A DNA stretch of 64,000 nucleotides, taken from positions 1 through 64,000 of the forward strand of contig NZ_JAHKRM010000006.1 of the NCBI RefSeq assembly GCF_019396345.1, read 5' to 3'. A program made the translations under genes and the position numbers. Positions 33,456-40,386 of this stretch are shown here, piece by piece. Below the pieces are notes generated by a model, which worked only from the letters and a program-made list of their open reading frames with translations, made no database searches and was not told where the DNA came from. The stretch's first letter is position 1. Each line of letters opens with the position of its first letter. The DNA is from Nonomuraea guangzhouensis. Its GTDB lineage: Bacteria > Actinomycetota > Actinomycetes > Streptosporangiales > Streptosporangiaceae.

Positions 33456-33490
33456 CCAGTACCAGTAACGAGAGCCCCTTTATACTGGTA
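33456..33490. promoter_or_regulatory. Operator between the MFS exporter and its regulator
   Basis: TACCAGTA (33460-33467) and TACTGGTA (33483-33490) are exact reverse complements with a 15-base spacer, centred in the 107-bp divergent region. CCAGTA also occurs twice in tandem at 33456-33467. It is the natural binding site for the HTH protein encoded at 33543. Confidence 0.7.
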
Positions 33491-33542
33491 TTAATGCTAC
33501 CTGGATGGCTGACGCCCGCTCTCCCATAGTTGAGGAGTGACC

Positions 33543-34376
33543 GTGACAGAAGCAAGGCGCTCCGACCTGTCGGCATTCCTCCGCACCCGGCGCGAGCGGA
33601 TCACCCCCGAGATGGTCGATCTGGCGCCGGGGCCCCGCAGGCGCACGCCCGGCCTGCGTCGCGAGGAGGTCGCCCAGCTCGCCGGGGTGGGCGTCACCTG
33701 GTACACGTGGCTGGAGCAGGGGCGGCCGATCAACGCCAGCAGTCAGGTGCTCGACGCGATCTCGCGCACGCTCCAGCTCGACACCGCCGAGCGGCAGCAC
33801 CTCTACCGGCTCGCGGGCCAGTCGGGCACGCCCATCCTCGACGGCTCCACGCCGGTGACGCCGGAGATGCAGGCCATACTCGACCAGCTCGGCGCGATGC
33901 CGGCGAACATCACGAACAGCCGCTACGACGTGCTGGCCTGGAACTCCGCCTACGCGACGATCTTCCCCGAGATCGTGGGCGCGGCGGAATGCGAGCGCAA
34001 CTCGCTCTGGCAGACGTTCGTCAGCGCGTCGTGGACGACCATGCTCGTCGATCGCGACCAGGAGTTGGCCCGCGCCGTCGCCGTTTTCAGGGGTGCCTAC
34101 AGCCGCCACTCCGACGACCCGTGCTGGCAGGACTTCGCCCGGCGGCTCGCCGCCGAGAGCGCCGAGTTCGCCCGGCTCTGGGCCCGGCAGGACGTGGCCG
34201 AGCCCGGGCCGCGGGTGAAGACGTACGAGCACCGGCAGATGGGCCGGATCAGCTTCAGGACGACGAGTTTCAACCTCTCGTCGGCGCCGGAGACCCGCAT
34301 GATCGTCTACACGCCGCTGGACGAGGGGTGCCTCGATGTCATGACTCGTCTTATGACCGAAGGTCAGCGCCCCTGA
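33543..34376 (+). CDS. MmyB-like helix-turn-helix transcriptional regulator
   Basis: GTG 33543 has GAGGAG 5 bases upstream; GTG 33537 lies within that site and is rejected. The 277-residue protein has an XRE-type HTH (RRTPGLRREEVAQLAGVGVT, WYTWLEQGRPINASSQVLDA) and the C-terminal MmyB ligand domain (NSRYDVLAWNSAYATIFPEI, DPCWQDFARRLAAESAEFAR, ISFRTTSFNLSSAPETRMIV). MmyB-like domains bind fatty acids or related ligands. Such regulators commonly control a divergent oxidoreductase or transporter gene, here the MFS exporter. Confidence 0.9.
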   Translation: MTEARRSDLSAFLRTRRERITPEMVDLAPGPRRRTPGLRREEVAQLAGVGVTWYTWLEQGRPINASSQVLDAISRTLQLDTAERQHLYRLAGQSGTPILDGSTPVTPEMQAILDQLGAMPANITNSRYDVLAWNSAYATIFPEIVGAAECERNSLWQTFVSASWTTMLVDRDQELARAVAVFRGAYSRHSDDPCWQDFARRLAAESAEFARLWARQDVAEPGPRVKTYEHRQMGRISFRTTSFNLSSAPETRMIVYTPLDEGCLDVMTRLMTEGQRP

Positions 34377-34446
34377 ATCACTGTGGTTCATCCGCTCATG
34401 CCATGCTCGATGGCTGATAGTCAGGATCGAGCGGAAGCGACCGCAC

Positions 34447-35550
34447 ATGAGACTCCCCCGCCCCCTGTTCTCCGCGCCTCTCGTCGTCACACTGGCCGCC
34501 GTCGCCGCATGCACGGCGGCCGAGCCGGAGCAGCCGCCGAAGACCGAACAGGCGGCGGAGAAGCCGAAGGAGGCAACGGGCAAGGCGAAGGAGACGACGG
34601 TCTCCGAGACCCCGGCCCGGCGGCCGTACACGATCTCGTTCGGTGGGGACGTGCACTTCGAGGGTGGCCTGCGCAACAGGCTCGCCGCGCCGCGCACGGC
34701 GCTCGGGCCGATCGCGCAGGTGCTGAGCAAGGCCGACCTCGCGATGGTCAACCTGGAGACGGCGATCACGACCGGCGGTACGCCCGCGCCCGGCAAGGAT
34801 TACACCTTCAGGGCGCCCGCCACGGCGTTCGCCGCGCTGAAGGCCGCTGGGGTCGACGTGGCGTCGATGGCCAACAACCACGGCATGGACTACATGGAGA
34901 CCGGGCTCGCCGACTCGCTGGCGGCGATCAAGCAGAGCAAGTTCCCGATCGTGGGCATCGGGGCGAACGCCACGCAGGCCTACAAACCCTTCAGGAAGAC
35001 CGTCAACGGCAACCGGGTCTCCATCATCGGCGCCACGCAGGTGCTCGACGCCGAGTTCATCCAGGCGTGGACGGCGACGCCCAACAAGGGCGGGCTCGCG
35101 TCGGCCAAGGACGAGGATCGCCTGCTCCAGGCCGTACGGCAGGCGCGCAAGAACTCCGACACCGTCATCGTGCACCTGCACTGGGGCACCGAGATGCAGA
35201 AGTGCCCCAATCCGGCGCAGCTGGCGCTCGGCCCGAAGCTGGTCAAGGCGGGCGCCGACGTGGTGGTCGGCGGGCATGCGCACATCCTGCTCGGCGCCGG
35301 GTACATCGGCAACGGGTACATCAGCTACGGCTTGGGCAACTTCGTCTTCTACAACTCCAAGCCCGGCACCACCGGCAAGACCGGCGTGCTGACCCTCACC
35401 ATCAAGGGCCGCAAGGTGCTCAAGGACCAGTGGACCCCGGCCACGATCCAGGGGGGAGTACCGATCCCCATGACGGGCACGGCCAAGACACAGGCGGTGG
35501 CCGACTGGAGGGCCCTGCGGTCCTGTACGGGTCTGGCCGCCCGCCCTTGA
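34447..35550 (+). CDS. CapA-family metallophosphatase-like lipoprotein
   Basis: The 367-residue protein starts with a lipoprotein signal (VTLAAVAAC, modified Cys about 22) and a Glu/Lys-rich linker. The CapA/PgsA domain has FGGDVHFEGGL, LAMVNLETAITTGG, VASMANNHGMDYM, VIVHLHWGTEMQ and VVVGGHAHILLG, keeping the metal-ligand Asp, Asn and His residues of the calcineurin-like fold. The family is named after poly-gamma-glutamate synthesis, but no pgsB/C genes are near, so a lipid-anchored phosphoesterase with another substrate is more likely. Confidence 0.88.
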   Translation: MRLPRPLFSAPLVVTLAAVAACTAAEPEQPPKTEQAAEKPKEATGKAKETTVSETPARRPYTISFGGDVHFEGGLRNRLAAPRTALGPIAQVLSKADLAMVNLETAITTGGTPAPGKDYTFRAPATAFAALKAAGVDVASMANNHGMDYMETGLADSLAAIKQSKFPIVGIGANATQAYKPFRKTVNGNRVSIIGATQVLDAEFIQAWTATPNKGGLASAKDEDRLLQAVRQARKNSDTVIVHLHWGTEMQKCPNPAQLALGPKLVKAGADVVVGGHAHILLGAGYIGNGYISYGLGNFVFYNSKPGTTGKTGVLTLTIKGRKVLKDQWTPATIQGGVPIPMTGTAKTQAVADWRALRSCTGLAARP

Positions 35551-35561
35551 CGACGGTTATC

Positions 35562-35580
35562 ATTGGACAATCTGTCCAAT
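35562..35580. promoter_or_regulatory. Perfect TetR-type operator upstream of the ephD-like gene
   Basis: ATTGGACA-ATC-TGTCCAAT is a perfect 19-base palindrome, 11 bases before ATG 35592 and directly upstream of the AGGAGG ribosome site. The TetR gene at 37423 ends the same operon and is the likely ligand, giving autoregulation. Confidence 0.8.
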
Positions 35581-35591
35581 AGGAGGTCGCG

Positions 35592-37400
35592 ATGCGCTGG
35601 GTCGAGTCCGATGACGTACGGCTGGCGGTCTTCGAGGAAGGCGACCCCGGCGACCCCACGATCCTGCTCGTCCACGGCTACCCGGACACGCACCGGGTCT
35701 GGGACGAGGTCGCCGAGCGGCTGCGCGACCGCTTCCACGTGGTCCGCTACGACGTACGCGGCGCGGGCTCCTCGACGGCCCCGCGCCACACCCGCGACTA
35801 CGCCCTCGACCGGCTCGCGGCCGACCTGACGGCGGTGCTCGACGCGATCGGCAAGCCGCGGGTCCATCTGGTGGGGCACGACTGGGGTTCGCTGCAGGGC
35901 TGGGACGCCGTGAGCCGGCCCGGCCTCCGCGACCGGGTGGCCTCCTTCACCAGCTTCGGCGGTCCGGGTCTCGCGCAGTGGCGCCACTTCATGAGGTACG
36001 GCCGGCGGCGCGACGTGCTGGCACAGCGGGCCAGATCCTGGTACATCGGCGTCTTCCAGCTTCCGGTGCTGCCCGAGGTGGCTTGGAGCACGTTCATGCC
36101 GCGGGTCCTGGAACGGACGATGCGCTTGAACGAGGGCATCGAGCCCAGACCGGGCCATCCCGCCGACACGCTGGTCAGTGACGCCCGCAACGGTCTGCGG
36201 CTCTACCGCGCCAACATGGCCGACCGGCCTGCCGGTGACGCGTCCGACCGGTCCGCGAGTGACGCGTCCGACCGGTCCGCGAGTGACGCGTCCGACCGGC
36301 CCCGTGACGACGGCGTCGGCCGTGGTGACGGGCCGACCGTCGCCGTGCCGGTCCAGCTCATCGAGCCGACGCGGGACCCGTTCGTCACCCCGGCGTTGCT
36401 GGCCTCCCTCGGGCAGTGGGTGCCGAGGTTCTGGCACCGCAAGATCGCGGCCGGTCACTGGGCGCAGCGCAGTCATCCCGAGGTCATCGCCAGGATGATC
36501 GCCGAGTTCGCCACCCACACCGACGGCGGCGCGCCCACCAGAAGCCTGCGCGGAGCACGCGTCGAGGAGGGACAGAAGGCCTTCCACGGGCAACTGGTGG
36601 TGATCACCGGCGCGGGCAGCGGCATCGGGCGGGCCACCGCACGCGCCTTCGCGGCGCACGGGGCCGAGGTCGTCTGCGCGGACCTCGATCTCGAAGCGGC
36701 GACGCGCACGGCCGACGGCATCGCCAAGGACCTCGGTGGTACGGCCCACGCCGTACGGGTCGATGTCGCCGACACCACCCAGATGGAAGACTTCGCCGGA
36801 AATATCCGCGCTGAGTATGGAGTGCCGGCCATTGTGGTGAACAATGCCGGGATTGCGGTCAGCGGGCCGTTCCTCGACCACTCGGTCGACGACTGGCGCC
36901 GGACCCTCGACGTCAACCTGTGGGGCGTCATCCACGGCTGCCGCCTGTTCGCCGCTCAGATGGTCGAGCGGGGGGAAGGCGGCCATATCGTCAACATCGC
37001 CTCGCTGGCCGCGTTCGTACCGTCGCGGCTGCTGCCCGCCTATTCCACCTCGAAGGCGGCCGTGAAGATGCTGAGCGACTGCCTCAGAGCGGAAGTCGCC
37101 GCGCAGGGCATCGGGGTCACCGTGATATGTCCTGGTTTCGTGTCCACGCCCATCGCGCGCAACGCCACGTACGTCGGGCCGGACATCAGGGAGACGGCCG
37201 AACAGCGGCTCGCCCGCCGCGGCTACCCGCCCGAGCGCGTCGCCGCCCACATCCTGCGGGCCGTACACCGTGACCAGGCCGTCGTGCCGGTCAACGCGGA
37301 AGGGAAGATCGGCTACGCGCTGTCGAGAATCTCGCCGGGAACACTGCGGCGGCTGGCCCGAGTGACCGGCGTCACAGGAATTCCGCCATTCGCCAGGTAA
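35592..37400 (+). CDS. ephD: EphD-like fusion of an alpha/beta-hydrolase (epoxide hydrolase-like) and an SDR
   Basis: AGGAGG precedes ATG 35592. The 602-residue protein is close in size and layout to mycobacterial EphD (Rv2214c). The N-terminal alpha/beta-hydrolase has the oxyanion loop LLVHGYPD and the nucleophile elbow LVGHDWGSL (Asp at about 97). The SDR half from about 330 has VITGAGSGIGRATARAF, NNAGIAVSG, NIASLAAF and YSTSKAAVKM. It may hydrolyse and then oxidise a lipid-like substrate. A three-fold repeat of SDASDRSA at about 215-236 sits in the hydrolase cap. It is in an operon with a TetR gene 22 bases downstream. Confidence 0.88.
   Translation: MRWVESDDVRLAVFEEGDPGDPTILLVHGYPDTHRVWDEVAERLRDRFHVVRYDVRGAGSSTAPRHTRDYALDRLAADLTAVLDAIGKPRVHLVGHDWGSLQGWDAVSRPGLRDRVASFTSFGGPGLAQWRHFMRYGRRRDVLAQRARSWYIGVFQLPVLPEVAWSTFMPRVLERTMRLNEGIEPRPGHPADTLVSDARNGLRLYRANMADRPAGDASDRSASDASDRSASDASDRPRDDGVGRGDGPTVAVPVQLIEPTRDPFVTPALLASLGQWVPRFWHRKIAAGHWAQRSHPEVIARMIAEFATHTDGGAPTRSLRGARVEEGQKAFHGQLVVITGAGSGIGRATARAFAAHGAEVVCADLDLEAATRTADGIAKDLGGTAHAVRVDVADTTQMEDFAGNIRAEYGVPAIVVNNAGIAVSGPFLDHSVDDWRRTLDVNLWGVIHGCRLFAAQMVERGEGGHIVNIASLAAFVPSRLLPAYSTSKAAVKMLSDCLRAEVAAQGIGVTVICPGFVSTPIARNATYVGPDIRETAEQRLARRGYPPERVAAHILRAVHRDQAVVPVNAEGKIGYALSRISPGTLRRLARVTGVTGIPPFAR
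36235..36299 (+). repeat. In-frame 24-bp tandem repeat in ephD
   Basis: Two exact copies of a 24-base unit beginning GTGACGCGTCCGACCGG (36235-36258, 36259-36282) and a third of 17 bases (36283-36299). The unit encodes SDASDRSA. Identity of the copies means recent expansion. Confidence 0.9.
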
Positions 37401-37422
37401 CGATCGTGCACTTGGGGGGAAG

Positions 37423-38085
37423 ATGGAGCTCGTGTCCTCCCCGATGATTGAAGACGGCTGCGCGCCGCCCAAATCGCTCCGGCGACGGCCGACGCAGCGC
37501 CGCAGTGCCCGCCGCGTCGAGCGGATGCTCGACGCGTGCGCCGAGCTGCTCGACGAGATGGGCTACGAGGGTCTCTCCACCACCCGCATCGCCGAGCGAG
37601 CCGGCGTCGCGATCGGGTCGGTCTACCAGTTCTTTCCCGACAAGCGGGCCATCACGCAGGAGCTGACCAGGCGCAACGTCGAGCAGTTCGTCTCCCGGGT
37701 CGGCCGCAGGTTCCTCGAAGAGGACTATCGCGGCTGGTGGGAGGCGGTCGACGCGATCATCGACGAGTTCGTCGACATGCATCGGACCGTGCCCGGGTTC
37801 AGGAACCTGCGCTTCGGCGACGTGGTCGACCTCAACCTGCTCGACTCCGACTCCGACAACAACATGGTGATCGCCGGACGGCTGCGCGGGCTGCTGCTGA
37901 AGGAGTTCGGGCTGGCCGACAGCCAGGAGCTCGACCTGGCCGTGCTGGTCGCCGTCGAGGCGGGCGACGCGGTGCTGAAGCTGGCCTTCCGCCGCGATCC
38001 CGACGGGTCACCGGAGATCATCGAGGCGGCCAAGCAGCTGATCCGCGGCTTCCTGTCCCGCCAGCTCAAGTCCTGGTCCCCGTGA
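37423..38085 (+). CDS. TetR-family regulator of the ephD operon
   Basis: GGGGGGAAG precedes ATG 37423. The 220-residue protein has the TetR DNA-binding domain (RRVERMLDACAELLDEMGYE, LSTTRIAERAGVAIGSVYQF, FPDKRAITQELTRRNVEQFV) and a helical effector domain. The extra ~20 N-terminal residues are Arg-rich and could extend DNA contacts. It follows ephD by 22 bases and probably represses the operon at the palindrome 35562-35580. Confidence 0.9.
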   Translation: MELVSSPMIEDGCAPPKSLRRRPTQRRSARRVERMLDACAELLDEMGYEGLSTTRIAERAGVAIGSVYQFFPDKRAITQELTRRNVEQFVSRVGRRFLEEDYRGWWEAVDAIIDEFVDMHRTVPGFRNLRFGDVVDLNLLDSDSDNNMVIAGRLRGLLLKEFGLADSQELDLAVLVAVEAGDAVLKLAFRRDPDGSPEIIEAAKQLIRGFLSRQLKSWSP

Positions 38086-38087
38086 GG

Positions 38088-38444
38088 CTACTCGTTTTCG
38101 TGTAGCTCCTTGAGGAGTTCCGGGAGCCAGGCGGGAGTCGAGCCGTGCTGGCGCTGTGCCTGGTCGTTGGATTCCGGGACGAGCGCGGCGGGGGGTGGCT
38201 GGCGTAGCTGGGGCCGCGACGGGGCGGTGCCCGGCACGCACGGTGCCGGGAACGTCACCGGCCGTGCGTCACGCGCCTCCCTCGCCATCCTGGTGTGCAG
38301 TCTGGCCTCCAGCGCGTGGAGGTTTCGCTCAGCCGATTCGATGGCCTCCAGGCGGGCCGAAAGGTAGCCGACCGCCCCGGGAATCACGGCCGACAGCACG
38401 ATGACGCAGACCAAGACGAAGGTCATCTGCTTGGACATGCCCAT
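38088..38444 (-). CDS. Small anchored coiled-coil protein of unknown function
   Basis: ATG 38444 is preceded by GGAGGGAG; the long frame extending to 38903 is a shadow of the next gene. The 118-residue product has one membrane span (QMTFVLVCVIVLSAVIPGAV), then a heptad-like helix (LSARLEAIESAERNLHALEA) and a Pro/Gln-rich tail ending LPELLKELHENE. It is probably a single-pass membrane protein with a cytoplasmic or extracellular coiled coil. No family recognised. Confidence 0.65.
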   Translation of the reverse strand: MGMSKQMTFVLVCVIVLSAVIPGAVGYLSARLEAIESAERNLHALEARLHTRMAREARDARPVTFPAPCVPGTAPSRPQLRQPPPAALVPESNDQAQRQHGSTPAWLPELLKELHENE

Positions 38445-38608
38445 CGCGACTCCCTCCACTAGCGGACGAGCGCGACGGTTATATCCCCTCCGACCAGCAC
38501 AGACACGCTGACTGTAGTCATACTTTAACGCTACGTTGCCGAACCCGTGCGAGATCCGCGATGTGCATTGACCGGGCAAAACCGCAAGCGGCTCGGTAGT
38601 CTCGCGGT

Positions 38609-39139
38609 GTGGCGCATGTGACCCGTGAGCACCTTGATCGCCTGCTAGAGCAGGCACTGCTGGCCGACGACCACGGTTCGCTGGCCAAGCGGCTGTACGA
38701 CGTCGCGCTCGGCTATTCGTCGGGCGACGTTTCCAGGGCATCCATCCTGGTCCTGGCCGCTGAGGAATGGCGAGCGGCGGGACAACCCGCACGTGCGATG
38801 GAGTGCTTCCAGCGCGCGATGGAAGACGGTGGCGAGTCGAGCATCGACCCGCGAGCCGGCATAGCCGACACGCTCTTCGAGCTCGACAGACCGGACGAGG
38901 CAAGGGAGGTCATCGAGACCATCCGTGCGGAAGGCCGTGCCACCACGGCGACCGCTCACACGATCGCCGAGACCCTGGTCGCCTACGGTGACCTGAGGGC
39001 GGGGCACGAGTGGGCGACCCAGGCGGTGCTGGCCTGCGACGAGAACGACCCCGAGCAGGTGGCCCTGCTGCGCACCCGCTACCGCATCAGGGTGGACCTC
39101 GGCCTGCCGGAGGACGACCTGGACGCCCTGGTTTCCTGA
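38609..39139 (+). CDS. TPR-like helical-repeat protein
   Basis: GTG 38609 begins a 176-residue protein with alternating helices (LAKRLYDVALGYSSGDVSRA, ILVLAAEEWRAAGQPARAME, ADTLFELDRPDEAREVIETI, AETLVAYGDLRAGHEWATQA), i.e. about three or four degenerate tetratricopeptide repeats. No catalytic motif. It is likely an adaptor or scaffold. It is divergent from the small coiled-coil gene across 164 bases. Confidence 0.7.
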   Translation: MAHVTREHLDRLLEQALLADDHGSLAKRLYDVALGYSSGDVSRASILVLAAEEWRAAGQPARAMECFQRAMEDGGESSIDPRAGIADTLFELDRPDEAREVIETIRAEGRATTATAHTIAETLVAYGDLRAGHEWATQAVLACDENDPEQVALLRTRYRIRVDLGLPEDDLDALVS

Positions 39140-39152
39140 CGAGGGACGCCGT

Positions 39153-39401
39153 GGGCAGATGACGCGATCCGCCCGCCCGTAGGAGGGCGGCGCGGTCTGT
39201 CCTGCTGGGCGCATGGCGTGATCCGCAGGTGGGTTGCGCGGTCTGCCCCCGCTGGGCGGGTGGCGTAACTCTGAGGTGGCGCGCCCTGCTGGGCGGGTGG
39301 CGCAACCCGTGGGTGGTGGCGACGGCCCGTGGATGGGTGGCGCGATCCGCTCACTCGGGCGGGTCGCGCGAGCCGTTCCGTGGGTGAATGGCGTGAGCTG
39401 T
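39153..39401. repeat. Degenerate 20-bp repeat tract
   Basis: Seven related 20-base elements of consensus GGGCGGGTGGCGYGAYCCGY start at 39153, 39207, 39254, 39291, 39331, 39357 and 39382. Spacing is 25 to 54 bases. The 39140-39431 stretch holds no convincing gene; an antisense open frame across it is low complexity. Confidence 0.65.
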
Positions 39402-39431
39402 GCGGTGGGCAGGGCGTGGGCGCGCGAGGCG

Positions 39432-40118
39432 TCAGTCCAGGGCCAGTCTCTGGATCAGTCCGTTGACGCCGTCGATGGCGGGGGCGCGATCGGGCACCTC
39501 CGGCAGTACGGGGTCGACGGTCTCGCGCTTCACCTGATCGACGGGCGGGAGCGCGTCGACAGGCCGGAGCGGGCCGCCGGACTGGAGCGGGCTGCCGGAC
39601 TGGAGCGGGCCGACGGGAGACTCGGCCACGGTGCCCACTATGCGTGAGCCGGCCGCGGTCGCGTCGTCGGCCAGGTTGCCGGTGTGTGGCAGGTGCCGCG
39701 GCATGGGGAGGTCGGGTGCCTCCGCCAGCCTCGACACGTCCGCCAGGCCCGCCGTGCCGGGGATGCCGCCGGGGAGCGTCGAGGCGCCCGTGGTGGCGGC
39801 CATCCCGCCCTGGTCGGCGATGTTCATCACCGAACGGCCCGTCGCCAGACCGGCCACGCCGAGCCGGTCGGCCAGCCGCATCGCGGCCATGGACAGGCGG
39901 TCGCCGGCCGAGCCGCCCTGCGACCCGTCCAGCACCACGAGATCCGTGCTGTCGTCGCAGACACGGACCGTGGACGCGGACGACGTCACCTCCGCAGACG
40001 GCCCGGTGCAGCCATCCGAGGCATCGAAGGAGCTGCGGGCGGCTGCGGGACCCGCCGCCGTCCAGCTCACTGCCACGGTCAGCGTGGCCACCGCGAGGCG
40101 GAACTTCCGAGATGACAC
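39432..40118 (-). CDS. Secreted protein of unknown function
   Basis: GTG 40118 has AGGAGG 7 bases upstream; the longer open frame is rejected. The 228-residue product has a signal peptide (FRLAVATLTVAVSWTAAGPAAA), a cysteine-containing segment (DGCTGPS ... VRVCDDSTDLVVLDGSQGG), a middle part rich in Gly and Ala (SVMNIADQGGMAATTGASTL) and a Pro/Leu-rich end with LQSG repeats. The two cysteines could form a disulfide. I do not recognise the family. Confidence 0.65.
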   Translation of the reverse strand: MSSRKFRLAVATLTVAVSWTAAGPAAARSSFDASDGCTGPSAEVTSSASTVRVCDDSTDLVVLDGSQGGSAGDRLSMAAMRLADRLGVAGLATGRSVMNIADQGGMAATTGASTLPGGIPGTAGLADVSRLAEAPDLPMPRHLPHTGNLADDATAAGSRIVGTVAESPVGPLQSGSPLQSGGPLRPVDALPPVDQVKRETVDPVLPEVPDRAPAIDGVNGLIQRLALD

Positions 40119-40245
40119 TGCACGTCCTCCTGCTTCGGCTTTCGGTGATGCGAAGAAGGCCGAAGCTAGCCACGACCGCCTCCGCCGCGGGCCGGCTTGC
40201 CGGAAGGGTGGCGCAACGCTTGACGACGAAGGGCCGCCGTTGACC

Positions 40246-40341
40246 GTGCCGTGAAGCGCCGGTGCCGTGAAGCGCCGGTGCCGTGAAGCGCTGGCGCCCG
40301 GAAGCGCTGGCGCCCGGAAGCGCTGGCGCCCGGAAACGCCG
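40246..40341. repeat. Six 16-bp tandem repeats beside the clpB terminator
   Basis: Units 1-3 are GTGCCGTGAAGCGCCG (40246-40261, 40262-40277) and GTGCCGTGAAGCGCTG (40278-40293). Units 4-6 are GCGCCCGGAAGCGCTG (40294-40309, 40310-40325) and GCGCCCGGAAACGCCG (40326-40341). The next partial unit is the left arm of the hairpin at 40340-40373. Confidence 0.85.
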
Positions 40342-40373
40342 ACGCCCGGAAACCAGCCGGTTTCCGGGCGTCG
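40340..40373 (-). terminator. Hairpin terminator of the dnaK-clpB operon
   Basis: CGACGCCCGGAAACC (40340-40354) pairs perfectly over 15 bp with GGTTTCCGGGCGTCG (40359-40373) around a 4-base loop, 13 bases past the clpB stop. No U tract follows on the minus strand, as is common in actinomycetes. Confidence 0.8.
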
Positions 40374-40386
40374 TGCGAGCGCGGGG

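Noticed and set aside
39153..39401. Possible CRISPR array
   Set aside because: Repeats are 20 bases, degenerate and irregularly spaced, with no constant spacers and no cas genes.
39079..40173. 364-codon minus-strand frame across the repeat tract and the secreted-protein gene
   Set aside because: It reads the degenerate repeats and the wrong frame of the secreted protein, and is almost all Arg/Pro/Ala/Ser.
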